A model generated the notes under the pieces. The model was not told where the DNA came from. It made no database searches and saw only the letters and a program-made list of their open reading frames with translations. A DNA stretch of 64,000 bases. It comes from Paraprevotella sp. GTDB taxonomy: Bacteria; Bacteroidota; Bacteroidia; Bacteroidales; Bacteroidaceae. Positions 8,994-17,998 of the stretch are shown piece by piece. Where the stretch lies: assembly GCA_017937925.1 (NCBI GenBank), contig JAGBCQ010000019.1, positions 1 to 64,000 on the forward strand. Reading direction: 5' to 3'. Numbering within the stretch: position 1 is the first letter of the stretch; the number at the start of each line of letters is the position of its first letter. Both the position numbers and the translations under genes were made by a program.

Positions 8994-10046
8994 ATGGTTA
9001 TGGAAGGGAAAGAAAAAATAGACATAAAGATGTTATTGGCAAAATTGTGGCAATCAAGAAAGTTGTTCTACAAGGTTTTGTCTATTGTCTTCGTAGTGTC
9101 GGTAATATGGATTTTTCCGCAACCGCGATATTATAGGTGCAGCATACAATTGGCACCTGAATCGGTAGAAGAACCGATTGGTGGGTTGAGTTCTTTAGCA
9201 TCATCTTTTGGTGTTAATTTAGGTGGTATGTCATCAGGAGATGCTATATATCCATCTATCTATCCTCATGTTGTGTCATCAAATGATTTTCTGGTGAGTT
9301 TATTTGATGTTCGTGTTACAAGTCAAGACGGTGAAATAGATACAACTTATTTCAGTTATATCAAAGATCATCGAAAAATGAGTATATGGGTGAAACCATA
9401 TTATTTTGTCCGTCGTATGATTAAAAAGATGCTTCCTAAAGATAATGCGGGTAATCCAAATAAAACGGAAACTGGTACTAATCCATTTTGGTTGTCCGAA
9501 GAAGAAAATTCAGTTGTGGGAATTATAAGCAATAACATAGCATGTGCAGTTGATGAAGAATTTCAGGTTGTGACTATCACAGTAACAGACCAAGATAGAT
9601 TGGTCTGTGCGATGATGGCTGATTCTGTAAAAGTAAGGTTACAAAAATACATAACTGATTATCGAACTTCAAAAGCCCGCAATGATTTGGAATATTTTGC
9701 AAAATTGACCAATGATGCGAAAGAGGAATATGATAAAGCATGCGAAGAGTTCTCTAAATATTCAGACTCTCACTTCAATCCAACCATGAAGAGGACCAAT
9801 TTAACGATGACCAAGTTGGAAAACAAGATGAATCAAGCCTATACTACTTATAATGCTTTTGTTGTTCAGCAACAAACAGCAGCTGCAAAGGTGCAAGAAT
9901 GTACACCGGCATTTACAATGATACAGGGGGCGTCTGTTCCTATTAAACCCGCCGGTCCTAAACGTATGTTTTTCTGCTTGGGTATGTTGATTTTAGGATT
10001 CTTAGGAACAAGTATTTATATACTACGTAAGGATATTTTCGGATAA
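8994..10046 (+). CDS. Wzz-type chain-length determinant
   Basis: This inner-membrane protein has two membrane helices (about residues 27-47 and 326-344) around a large periplasmic part with a coiled-coil stretch (~210-290), the classic Wzz/PCP layout. The proline-rich segment at the second helix (ASVPIKPAGPKR) is typical. It controls the modal length of the polymer made by Wzy. No kinase domain is present; the co-polymerase with kinase is the separate gene at 26276. It starts 10 bases after the Wza-like gene. A second ATG two codons downstream (9000) is possible. Confidence 0.85.
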   Translation: MVMEGKEKIDIKMLLAKLWQSRKLFYKVLSIVFVVSVIWIFPQPRYYRCSIQLAPESVEEPIGGLSSLASSFGVNLGGMSSGDAIYPSIYPHVVSSNDFLVSLFDVRVTSQDGEIDTTYFSYIKDHRKMSIWVKPYYFVRRMIKKMLPKDNAGNPNKTETGTNPFWLSEEENSVVGIISNNIACAVDEEFQVVTITVTDQDRLVCAMMADSVKVRLQKYITDYRTSKARNDLEYFAKLTNDAKEEYDKACEEFSKYSDSHFNPTMKRTNLTMTKLENKMNQAYTTYNAFVVQQQTAAAKVQECTPAFTMIQGASVPIKPAGPKRMFFCLGMLILGFLGTSIYILRKDIFG

Positions 10047-10058
10047 ATCCCATTGCGC

Positions 10059-11504
10059 ATGAGTTCTTCTAGTAAATCAAAGACAGTCAATGGCTTTAAA
10101 TGGGGAGTAATAGACAACTTCGCCAATTCAGGTGTGACTTTCCTTGTAGGATTGGTGTTGGCACGTCTTTTATCAGCAGAAGAATTCGGAGTTTTGGGTA
10201 TCATTACCATTTTTATCAATCTTTCCATAACGATTATAGATGGGGGATTGGCAACAGCATTAATTAGAAAGAAGAATGTGAATGAATTGGAGTACAACAC
10301 AGTGTTTTACTCTAATTTGTGCATCTCAATCTTTTTGATGTTACTTCTTTTGGTGAGTAGTGATTTTATTGCATCTTTCTTTGAGCAACCAATCTTATCC
10401 TCGACGCTCTCGGTAATGAGTTTAGTTCTACTCATTAACGCATTTTCTCTACTTCCGAAAACGATATTGATTCGGAATTTGGATTTTAAGAGCCAGGCAA
10501 TATTTTCGTTGGTTAGTTCACTATTAAGTGGAATAATTGGAATAACAATGGCATATTGTGGTTTCGGAGTTTGGTCGTTGGTTGGTCAGCAATTGTCAAG
10601 ACAAACTTTTTTAATGTGCGGTTATTGGATAGCCGGTAAGTGGCGACCGAGGTGGATGTTCTCACGTACATGTTTTATTGACTTGTTCGGTTTTGGTTCG
10701 AAATTACTTGTTGCCAATCTAATCAACTCCATATTCAAAGATTCTTTTCTTACCGTAATTGGAAAAATCTATTCACCACGGGATTTAGGATTTTATAATA
10801 GAGCTGAACAATTCAATACCATATTAAGCAGTAACTTCGGACAGATTGTCCGTAAAGTTTCGCTCCCATCGTTGAGTCAGATTCAAGATGATGAGGTACG
10901 TTTGAGAGCGACTTATCGTAAATTGATGCGATACATTGCTATACTATCTTTTGCAGCTGTTTTTACGTTAGCAGCAGTAGCAGAACCTTTAATCATTGTT
11001 CTTATCGGAGAGAAGTGGTTGCCGTCAGTAAAATTATTGCAAATTATGAGTTTGTACGCTGCTATATATCCGTTGAATATGCTTAATTTGAATGTGTTAA
11101 ACTTACGACGGAGAAGTGATTACTTGTTAAAGTTAGAAATCATAAAGAAAATTCTATTTATACCTGTAATTGCAGTTGGGTTCTTTTTTAAATTAGAAGT
11201 TATGTTATGGGCAGCAGTCATTTACTATTATATTGAGTTTTTTATCAATGGGTGGTATTCAAAGAGGTTGATTGGATATGGAATATTCGATCAAGTCAAG
11301 GATTTGAGCGGAGTGTATATAATTTCTATGTTTGTAGCAATTCTTGTTTATACTATGACTGCATTAAGTCTATCTAATTGGTTGATATTGATTTCTCAAC
11401 TATTCGTTTCAGTGTTGTTGCTTGTTATAATATACAAAATTACGAAGCAACCAGAGGTTGAAGAAATAGAAGAATATTGTAAGACAAAAATCTTGAAGAA
11501 GTGA
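10059..11504 (+). CDS. Wzx-type lipid-linked oligosaccharide flippase
   Basis: This is a polytopic protein of the PST/MOP superfamily with about 12-14 membrane helices and 481 residues from the ATG at 10059 (a TTG two codons upstream is also in frame). The N-terminal KTVNGFKWGVIDNFANSG resembles WzxC/TuaB-type flippases. It should flip undecaprenyl-linked repeat units across the inner membrane. It follows Wzz by 12 bases, and its TGA overlaps the GTG of the Wzy-like gene, so the two are translationally coupled. From about 9000 to 16650 the DNA is visibly more AT-rich than the flanks, as is common for exchanged glycan-specific genes. Confidence 0.9.
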   Translation: MSSSSKSKTVNGFKWGVIDNFANSGVTFLVGLVLARLLSAEEFGVLGIITIFINLSITIIDGGLATALIRKKNVNELEYNTVFYSNLCISIFLMLLLLVSSDFIASFFEQPILSSTLSVMSLVLLINAFSLLPKTILIRNLDFKSQAIFSLVSSLLSGIIGITMAYCGFGVWSLVGQQLSRQTFLMCGYWIAGKWRPRWMFSRTCFIDLFGFGSKLLVANLINSIFKDSFLTVIGKIYSPRDLGFYNRAEQFNTILSSNFGQIVRKVSLPSLSQIQDDEVRLRATYRKLMRYIAILSFAAVFTLAAVAEPLIIVLIGEKWLPSVKLLQIMSLYAAIYPLNMLNLNVLNLRRRSDYLLKLEIIKKILFIPVIAVGFFFKLEVMLWAAVIYYYIEFFINGWYSKRLIGYGIFDQVKDLSGVYIISMFVAILVYTMTALSLSNWLILISQLFVSVLLLVIIYKITKQPEVEEIEEYCKTKILKK

Positions 11505-12721
11505 GGTTGAAGAATAATATATACGACTATATACTAATAATTCTGATAGGCTTGTTAGCATTCGGTAATTATGGAAACGGTGCGCAACCGGTACGTCTCC
11601 TTATTGTTGCTTTAATGCCAATTATGGTTGTCGGTTTGGTACGCCATCCGAGTAGTACGGCTTATTATTATAAATATGAGTCTTATTTCTTGTTGGCATG
11701 GTGGCTTTGGTCGTTAGCATTTTTGTATAAAGCCGAAGAACTATCCGAAAGTATTAAACATCAAATATATTTATTTATACACATCTTTGGAGTTTTGGAA
11801 GTATTTTGGTTGGCAAACAAGGCAACCGATCCGCAACGCTCATTACAGAGAGGATGGATACTTCTATTAATAATAACATTACCAATAGCAATCAATGAAT
11901 TTATAACAGATACACATTTATCAAATTCATTACGTGATTCTGGTGCTGTAATGAAGTATGGACATATCAGTATTGAACGTCCATTTGCAGCCGTATCATT
12001 TGGTAATCTTAATTCATATAATACCGTGCTTTGTTGGGCGTTACCAAGTTTATTTTTCTTTAATTTATATCCAAAATATAAATTAGACCAAATAATTGGT
12101 TATATTTTATTATTCTTGATAATAGTAGTGATTGTAGCGAATGCTTCTAGAGGTGCAATATTGTGTTTAGGAGTGATGATAATGACATATATCTATGCAT
12201 ATTATCAGACAGGGCGCAATAGAGTGGCTTTGATTGTCATTGTATCATTAATTTCTATCGTATTTGTTTATTACTTGTTTGATATTTTCTTTGTCATCTT
12301 AAAACGATTCTCTACACAAGGTATGCAAGATACAGGACGAGTAGAAAATATTGTAAAAGGATTGGCTGCTCTGTTTGATAGTGGCGGTTTAGGAATAGGC
12401 ATAGGTAATTATGGACCAATCATGAAGTTGATATACAAAGTTCGTTTTGCTGCCCCTCATAATTTATTATTAGAGGTATTGGTATGTTTTGGACTTCCGG
12501 TGTTTATAGGTTTCGTCTGGATGTTAGTTAGACTTTATCGATTTGGTAAATCAGGTGATACAATAAATAAAAATATGCTATTGTTCAGCAGTGCAGCATT
12601 TCTTTTTGCCGGAATTGTGGATAGTAATTATTTAATGAAAGTACCCACTTGGATGTTTTTGGCTACGACTTATATCTATGTTGATAAGAGATATAATAAA
12701 AAGAATAAAATATTAGTTTAA
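11501..12721 (+). CDS. O-antigen/EPS polymerase (Wzy-like)
   Basis: The product is a 406-residue membrane protein with ~11 hydrophobic helices and a Wzy_C/O-antigen-ligase-like pattern: a long periplasmic loop after residue 260 containing GIGIGNYGP and APHNLLLEVLVCFG, the usual conserved NxxL/H region. It would polymerise the flipped repeat units. The start is a GTG at 11501 that overlaps the wzx stop codon (GTGA). Wzy proteins are poorly conserved, so the call rests on topology, these motifs and position between wzx and glycosyltransferase genes. A ligase (WaaL) role cannot be excluded. Confidence 0.8.
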   Translation: MRLKNNIYDYILIILIGLLAFGNYGNGAQPVRLLIVALMPIMVVGLVRHPSSTAYYYKYESYFLLAWWLWSLAFLYKAEELSESIKHQIYLFIHIFGVLEVFWLANKATDPQRSLQRGWILLLIITLPIAINEFITDTHLSNSLRDSGAVMKYGHISIERPFAAVSFGNLNSYNTVLCWALPSLFFFNLYPKYKLDQIIGYILLFLIIVVIVANASRGAILCLGVMIMTYIYAYYQTGRNRVALIVIVSLISIVFVYYLFDIFFVILKRFSTQGMQDTGRVENIVKGLAALFDSGGLGIGIGNYGPIMKLIYKVRFAAPHNLLLEVLVCFGLPVFIGFVWMLVRLYRFGKSGDTINKNMLLFSSAAFLFAGIVDSNYLMKVPTWMFLATTYIYVDKRYNKKNKILV

Positions 12722-12729
12722 TACTTACC

Positions 12730-13641
12730 ATGATAAATTTAGCAAATAGATTATATACAATAAATATAGAATCAAGGTTCTTGCAAAAATTGCGTATTGA
12801 CTCTCTCATGAGATTTACAGTACGAAATCTTTTTAATGTATTAGTACCAATTTATTTTTTGTTGACTCGTGGTAAATCATTAAATGAAAAGAAACGTGAT
12901 AAACAACTGATAGTATCTTTGACATCATTCCCCTTACGTATCGGTCGCTTATGGATCGTTATAGAAACTCTTTTAAGACAAAAAGTGCAACCCGACAAAA
13001 TTATTTTATGGTTAGCTAAAAGTCAGTTCCCGAACGGAGATTTTGATTTACCAAAGAAACTTTTGAAACAAACAAAGCGCGGCTTAGAGATAAGGTTTGT
13101 GGATGAGGATATAAGATCATATAAAAAATTCTATTATACTCTACGAGAATATCCAAATGACATAATGATTACTGTTGATGATGATATTATGTATCCTGAT
13201 TATATGATTTCTGATTTGTATGATATGCATAATAAAAATCCAAAATCAGTCATAGTGCGTTATTGTTATGAGATGAAGTGGGATGAAAAAGGGCTATTGT
13301 CATATAGAGATTGGAAGTTTGTCAGTTTATTTAAGATATATGAAAGTGATTATTTGTTTTTCGGCTCCGGAGGAGGTGTTTTGTTCCCCCCACAATCATG
13401 TTCAAAGCAAGTCCTTGATAAAGATATATTTATGAAAATTTGTTCTAAAGCTGACGATGTATGGTTGAATGCAATGGTTCGTTTGAATCATACACCTATC
13501 GTAAAGATAAACCGTTCTTGTGTTATTCTGCCGGTATTGATAAGACAGGATTTAAAATTATTCTCTACCAATATTTTCGATAATGATAAGTATATACAAG
13601 CTATAAGAGAATATTATGGTGATATCTTTTTGTCAAATTAG
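12730..13641 (+). CDS. Glycosyltransferase, GT-A-like, of the exopolysaccharide locus
   Basis: The 303-residue protein shows a GT-A pattern: LIVSLTSFPLRIGRLW near 57-72 as the nucleotide-binding start, TVDDDIMYPDYM near 149-160 with the DxD metal motif, GSGGGVLFPP near 214-223 and a late DDVWLNAM near 242-249. Such proteins occur in Bacteroidetes and Firmicutes capsule loci and are usually annotated only as glycosyltransferase. No membrane helix is certain, though residues 35-45 are hydrophobic. It starts 8 bases after the Wzy-like gene. Donor and acceptor are unknown. Confidence 0.75.
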   Translation: MINLANRLYTINIESRFLQKLRIDSLMRFTVRNLFNVLVPIYFLLTRGKSLNEKKRDKQLIVSLTSFPLRIGRLWIVIETLLRQKVQPDKIILWLAKSQFPNGDFDLPKKLLKQTKRGLEIRFVDEDIRSYKKFYYTLREYPNDIMITVDDDIMYPDYMISDLYDMHNKNPKSVIVRYCYEMKWDEKGLLSYRDWKFVSLFKIYESDYLFFGSGGGVLFPPQSCSKQVLDKDIFMKICSKADDVWLNAMVRLNHTPIVKINRSCVILPVLIRQDLKLFSTNIFDNDKYIQAIREYYGDIFLSN

Positions 13642-13682
13642 TTGTTAACATTTGGAATTGATTGAACTAAAATAATAATACC

Positions 13683-14816
13683 ATGAAAGTCTGCATATTA
13701 ACTTCAACGCATAAATGGAATGATAATCGCGTGTTTTATAAGGAAACGTTGTCTTTGTCTGAATTCGGTTATGATGTAGTTTATATAGCGCAAGATGCAG
13801 CGAAAGCTAAAGATATAGATAAGCGAATAAAATGCGTTGATTTGCCTCCCAAAAACAAATTAGGTTCAACGTCCCTAAAAGGAATGTTGAATATTTACAA
13901 AATTGCAAAGCGAGAAAAATGTGATGTTTACCATCTCCAAGATCCAGATTTGATTTATGTTGGACTTTTATTAAAAATGACAACCAATGCTAAAGTCATT
14001 TATGATGTGCATGAGGATTATCCGAACGATATGTTGACCAAGTATTACTTAAAACCTTATATGCGCAAGATTTTGTCAAAAATAATGGTTCTCTCTGAAT
14101 GGTTGGCAGATAAGTTCTTTGATGCGATAGTAACGGCAGATAATTTTGTATATGAACAGTTCTCGCCTAGAAAGACGATAGTCCTTTATAATTATCCTGA
14201 TACGAATAAGATTGATGATGCTTTGGCTCCCTATAAAGGAAATAACGAAAAAAGATGGGATTTAATATTTCCCGGAACTACCACAAAAGAAAGAATAAAC
14301 ATGATTTTAAATGTGGCAAAATACTTACAGGAACTTGGTCGTGTCATTAATGTTGCAATCATTTCTCCTTTTGTTGTTGATGGCGGTATAGATTGGGTGA
14401 AAGAGAGAATAAATGAATTAGGATTGGAACCGTCAGCTATTCATTTGCAGAAAAGAGTACCTACCTATGAAGTCCCACGTTTAATTCAGTTGTCAAAAGT
14501 CGGAATCATTCCATGGGAAAATATTTCAAAACTCCATAAAAACATTCCTACAAAGTTGTTTGAGTATTGGTATTGTGGAATACCGGCGGTGGTGTCTGAT
14601 TTACCGCCATGTGCCCAATTTGTCAATAGAGCTAAAGGGGCGTTCTTAGTCAATCCTGATTCTATTGAAGAATTTTCTGAAAAAGTAGCTTATTTGTTAG
14701 ATCATCCGGAAGTTGCAACTGAAATGGCTGAAATAGGAAAGGACTTCGTGATTAGAGAGTGTAATTGGGATGTAGAAAAGATAAAATTAAAAAAACTATA
14801 TGAAAGACTTAAATAG
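13683..14816 (+). CDS. Glycosyltransferase family 4 protein
   Basis: This 377-residue protein has a GT-B layout. The N-terminal domain begins with MKVCILTSTHKWNDNRVFYK and includes YHLQDPDLIYVG and VIYDVHEDYP. The C-terminal nucleotide-sugar domain holds LIFPGTTTKERI and the conserved IPTKLFEYWYCGIPAVVSD segment near residues 283-301, typical of GT4. It should add one sugar to the growing lipid-linked repeat on the cytoplasmic face. The next gene starts 17 bases inside this one, which indicates coupled translation. The sugar is unknown. Confidence 0.88.
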   Translation: MKVCILTSTHKWNDNRVFYKETLSLSEFGYDVVYIAQDAAKAKDIDKRIKCVDLPPKNKLGSTSLKGMLNIYKIAKREKCDVYHLQDPDLIYVGLLLKMTTNAKVIYDVHEDYPNDMLTKYYLKPYMRKILSKIMVLSEWLADKFFDAIVTADNFVYEQFSPRKTIVLYNYPDTNKIDDALAPYKGNNEKRWDLIFPGTTTKERINMILNVAKYLQELGRVINVAIISPFVVDGGIDWVKERINELGLEPSAIHLQKRVPTYEVPRLIQLSKVGIIPWENISKLHKNIPTKLFEYWYCGIPAVVSDLPPCAQFVNRAKGAFLVNPDSIEEFSEKVAYLLDHPEVATEMAEIGKDFVIRECNWDVEKIKLKKLYERLK

Positions 14817-15567
14817 TAATCCTTTAGTTTCAATCATCACCCCTTGTTATAATGCTGATAAATTTATCGCTGAAACAATAGAGTCTGTACTGTCACAGAC
14901 TTATCAGAACTGGGAAATGCTGATATGTGATGATTGTTCTACCGACAATTCAGTGGAGATTATACAGGCTTATGCTGATAAGGATTCCAGAATAAAATTG
15001 TTTAAAACTCCTCATAATACAGGAACACCGGCTGAACCTCGCAATATATCACTCAATAATGCTAAAGGATATAGTGTGGCTTTCCTTGATGCTGATGACC
15101 AATGGCTACCTAATAAACTACAAACAGAGATAGACTTGATGCTTCAAGGGAACTATGATATTGTTTTTTCTAATTATGAAAAAATATCGTGGGATGGGAA
15201 ACGTGATAATCGTGTTATAGTAGCACCTAAGACCATAATTTATAGTGATATGCTTAAAACGTGTGCTTTGCCTTGTTTGACTACCATGATAAAACGTGAT
15301 GTGGTGGGTGATATACGATTCAAAACGATGCCAAAGGAGGATTATGCTTTTTGGTTGAAAGTCTTTAGGCAAGGCGTTACTGCCTATAATACGAATACAT
15401 TGCAAGGACTTTATAGACTAACTCCCAATAGTCGATCAAGTAATAAATTCAAATTGATTTCCGCTCAATGGAATGTTTTACGTGATGAAGAAGGTCTAAA
15501 TTTCTTTTATGCTCTTTATTGTTTGTTCGTATTCTTGGTAAAAGGTTACATCAAGTACTTGAAGTAA
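14800..15567 (+). CDS. Glycosyltransferase family 2 protein
   Basis: The 255-residue protein has the GT2 N-terminus VSIITPCYNADKFIAETIES, the DDCSTDNS nucleotide site near residue 47 and AFLDADDQWLPNKL near residues 92-105, with the DxD metal motif. The C-terminus has one hydrophobic stretch (FFYALYCLFVFLVKGYI) that may attach it to the membrane. It overlaps the GT4 gene by 17 bases. It should transfer a sugar within repeat-unit assembly; donor and linkage cannot be read from the sequence. Confidence 0.9.
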   Translation: MKDLNSNPLVSIITPCYNADKFIAETIESVLSQTYQNWEMLICDDCSTDNSVEIIQAYADKDSRIKLFKTPHNTGTPAEPRNISLNNAKGYSVAFLDADDQWLPNKLQTEIDLMLQGNYDIVFSNYEKISWDGKRDNRVIVAPKTIIYSDMLKTCALPCLTTMIKRDVVGDIRFKTMPKEDYAFWLKVFRQGVTAYNTNTLQGLYRLTPNSRSSNKFKLISAQWNVLRDEEGLNFFYALYCLFVFLVKGYIKYLK

Positions 15568-15613
15568 AATATTATCATCTTTAAATAAGTAGGAACGATT
15601 GTAATATATTGCA

Positions 15614-16651
15614 ATGGAAAGAAAATCAAATATAGAATTGCTGAGAATCGTTGCAATGCTTTTTGTTGTGTTGCTTCATGCAAACTATTTTTCATTAGGA
15701 CGAGTAGATATAACTGACATTATTATCAATCCTATTCCAGCATTCTTTAAAGCATATTTAGAGCAATTGTGTATAGTCTGTGTGAACGTCTTTGTTTTGA
15801 TATCTGGATGGTTTGGTATCCGGCCGACCTTAAAAGGTGGACTTTCTTTGTTGTTCCAAGTATTTTTCTTCCATATATTAATTATATTGGTGCTTCTAGC
15901 GATAGGTGAATCAATACCAGCGAGTGGTTTCTATAGGCTTTTCTATGAGGATTCGCCGTATTGGTTTGTGATTGCCTACTTAATATTATATGCAGTATCT
16001 CCAATATTAAATGCTTTTATTGAAACGGTTAATGTAAGAACCTACTTATCAGTTTTGGTTTTATTCTTTTTGTTAGAATTTGCTTTCGGATGGATGTCAA
16101 ATGTTGCAGGCGCTGTTTATAATGAAGGATATAGTGCTATTTCTTTTATGGGGTTATATTTGTTGGCACGTTATTTATATAAATATCCCACCAAAATTAT
16201 AACTTTTAGTATTCCGCAGAACATAATGTTATACTTTCTATTTTCTCTGTTACCCATTTTATTATTTTTTTTAACTAAAAGAGAGTTTAATTATATGGCA
16301 TACACATCTCCTTTTGTTATATCGGCATCGGTATTCTTTTTTATGGCATTTAATAAAATGAAATTCTCCAATAAAGTTATAAATTATTTGGCATGCTCAT
16401 CATTCGCAATTTATTTAGTTCATTTACATCCTTTAGTGAAAGACCATTTTATCTGTTTAATGAGAAGTGCTTTTGAGAAATTAGGAGGAATGTATATCCT
16501 ATTTGCTGTATCTTTCGCAATTATTTTAGGACTTATATGTATGATTTTGGATAAAGTACGGATATTTGTTTGGAAACAGATATTAAAGTCTGATATAATT
16601 CATAGGTTACATTTACAAATAGAGAATTTGTATTCCAAGATAGGATTTTAG
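15614..16651 (+). CDS. Acyltransferase 3 family membrane protein (probable glycan O-acetylase)
   Basis: This 345-residue protein has ~10 membrane helices and the Acyl_transf_3 N-terminal signature ERKSNIELLRIVAMLFVVLLHAN, given here in part as IELLRIVAMLFVVLLHAN, with the conserved H near residue 23. The late part contains SSFAIYLVHLHPLVKD, another family landmark. It would move acyl groups across the membrane and place them on the polysaccharide. It is the last rightward gene before the 250-base gap at 16652. A second acyltransferase-3 protein is at 17999-19015. Confidence 0.87.
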   Translation: MERKSNIELLRIVAMLFVVLLHANYFSLGRVDITDIIINPIPAFFKAYLEQLCIVCVNVFVLISGWFGIRPTLKGGLSLLFQVFFFHILIILVLLAIGESIPASGFYRLFYEDSPYWFVIAYLILYAVSPILNAFIETVNVRTYLSVLVLFFLLEFAFGWMSNVAGAVYNEGYSAISFMGLYLLARYLYKYPTKIITFSIPQNIMLYFLFSLLPILLFFLTKREFNYMAYTSPFVISASVFFFMAFNKMKFSNKVINYLACSSFAIYLVHLHPLVKDHFICLMRSAFEKLGGMYILFAVSFAIILGLICMILDKVRIFVWKQILKSDIIHRLHLQIENLYSKIGF

Positions 16652-16668
16652 TAGTTTATAGTTGCATA

Positions 16669-16806
16669 TTAACTGCAAGTCAAAAATTTAATAATCTTAC
16701 TATTCTTGTATTTATAGATCACGAATAGTCCGACTGCGGTGAATATGCTTGATAAGGTAAAATACATCCATCGGTAAGTATAATCGCGGTTGGAATCGTA
16801 ACGCAT
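16669..16806 (-). CDS. 45-residue single-pass membrane protein of unknown function
   Basis: I do not recognise this product. It starts at the ATG complementary to 16804-16806 and ends at the TAA at 16669. The N-terminus is polar (MRYDSNRDYTYRW), followed by one clear hydrophobic helix (MYFTLSSIFTAVGLFVIY) and a basic tail (KYKNSKIIK), so the C-terminus probably faces the cytoplasm. A perfect minus-strand -7 box (TATCTTTG) stands 18 bases upstream of the ATG. It lies antisense between the acyltransferase and WecA-like genes and is the only leftward gene inside the locus. Confidence 0.55.
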   Translation of the reverse strand: MRYDSNRDYTYRWMYFTLSSIFTAVGLFVIYKYKNSKIIKFLTCS

Positions 16807-16824
16807 CGCTTATAATATTTTTTG

Positions 16825-16832
16825 CAAAGATA
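16825..16832 (-). promoter_or_regulatory. -7 box (TATCTTTG) for the 45-residue membrane protein
   Basis: A perfect TAnnTTTG box on the minus strand lies 18 bases before the start codon of the small gene at 16669-16806. It supports that gene being expressed. Confidence 0.5.
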
Positions 16833-16900
16833 GTTATCATTTTCCTAACTATAATTAAAATAAATATGTAAAGTTTTCGTTAAAGAAGAAAACGAATGTC

Positions 16901-17998
16901 ATGACAGAGGAGCTTTTTAGTGTACTTATTTCCGGCGTCGCCGGAATGGTAGCGGCAGGTATAGCGATGCCTTTTTTGTTGAAGTATTGTAAACTGAAAG
17001 GATTGTACGATGTACCTGATGCGAGAAAGGTTCATAAAAATGCGATTCCACGTTTGGGTGGTATTGTGTTTATGCCTGCTATGTTGGTTGGTCTGCTCTT
17101 CTATATGTTTATTTTTTCCAATGGTTTCCAAGGCTATTTTATGTTACGAACTTCATCCGTTTTGTTGGGGATTGGTGCAGTGTTGATTTATATTATAGGT
17201 GTAGTGGATGACGTGATAGGGATGAAAGCTACCCATAAGTTCTTAATCCAATTGGTAGCAGCTTTGATCCTCCCGTTCTGTTGGTTACATATCAATAATC
17301 TGTACGGTTTGTTCGGGTTGTATGATTTACCTCTTTGGTTCAGTTATCCGTTGACGGTCTTTGTAATACTTCTCATCGTAAACTCGGTTAATTTGATTGA
17401 TGGTATTGATGGATTGGCGTCCGGACTGTGCATTTGTATTCTTACGGCTTATGTCTATCTGTATATGCAGATGGAGTTTACGATGATATACGCAGGAGCG
17501 ACAGCCGGTTTGATTGGAGCGCTTTTGGTGTTCTTCTATTATAATGTTTTTGGAAAGGCATCTAAAGGGAAGAAAACATTCATGGGTGATTCCGGAAGTT
17601 TGTTTTTAGGTTATGCTTTGGCATATCTCTCTATCAAATTTACGATGAACAATCCTGTTGTGATGCCTTACAGAAGTTATGCGTTGCTGTTGGCTTATAC
17701 ATTGTTGATTGTGCCGACATTTGATGTTATTCGCGTTGCCGTATGTCGCCTTTTGCAAGGAAAACCAATGTTTAGCCCGGACAAAACGCATATACATCAT
17801 AAGGTTATGGCTGCCGGATTCAATATGCATCAGGCATTAGTAATTATTTTGGCATTGTTCGCTTTCTTTTGTGCCTTGAACTATTTGCTTTATGACTGTT
17901 GTGTCGGTGCTACTTGGATTGTGGTGATTGATGTTGTAGTCTTCACGTTGTTCCATGCGGTCATGAATATGTTGGCTAAGTTCCGTCAAGACGAGTAA
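16901..17998 (+). CDS. WecA/TagO-like undecaprenyl-phosphate N-acetylhexosamine-1-phosphate transferase
   Basis: This polytopic enzyme of the MraY/WecA superfamily transfers a HexNAc-1-phosphate from a UDP-sugar to undecaprenyl phosphate. The family motifs are all present: YDVPDARKVHKNAIPRLGG near residues 36-54, GVVDDVIGMKATHKF (DDxxx metal site), NLIDGIDGLASG, FMGDSGSLFLGY and the cytosolic PDKTHIHHK loop near 292-300. It has 365 residues and ~10-11 helices. It is thus a third possible initiating enzyme alongside 5880 and 24673. Its stop codon touches the stop of the convergent acyltransferase. Confidence 0.92.
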   Translation: MTEELFSVLISGVAGMVAAGIAMPFLLKYCKLKGLYDVPDARKVHKNAIPRLGGIVFMPAMLVGLLFYMFIFSNGFQGYFMLRTSSVLLGIGAVLIYIIGVVDDVIGMKATHKFLIQLVAALILPFCWLHINNLYGLFGLYDLPLWFSYPLTVFVILLIVNSVNLIDGIDGLASGLCICILTAYVYLYMQMEFTMIYAGATAGLIGALLVFFYYNVFGKASKGKKTFMGDSGSLFLGYALAYLSIKFTMNNPVVMPYRSYALLLAYTLLIVPTFDVIRVAVCRLLQGKPMFSPDKTHIHHKVMAAGFNMHQALVIILALFAFFCALNYLLYDCCVGATWIVVIDVVVFTLFHAVMNMLAKFRQDE

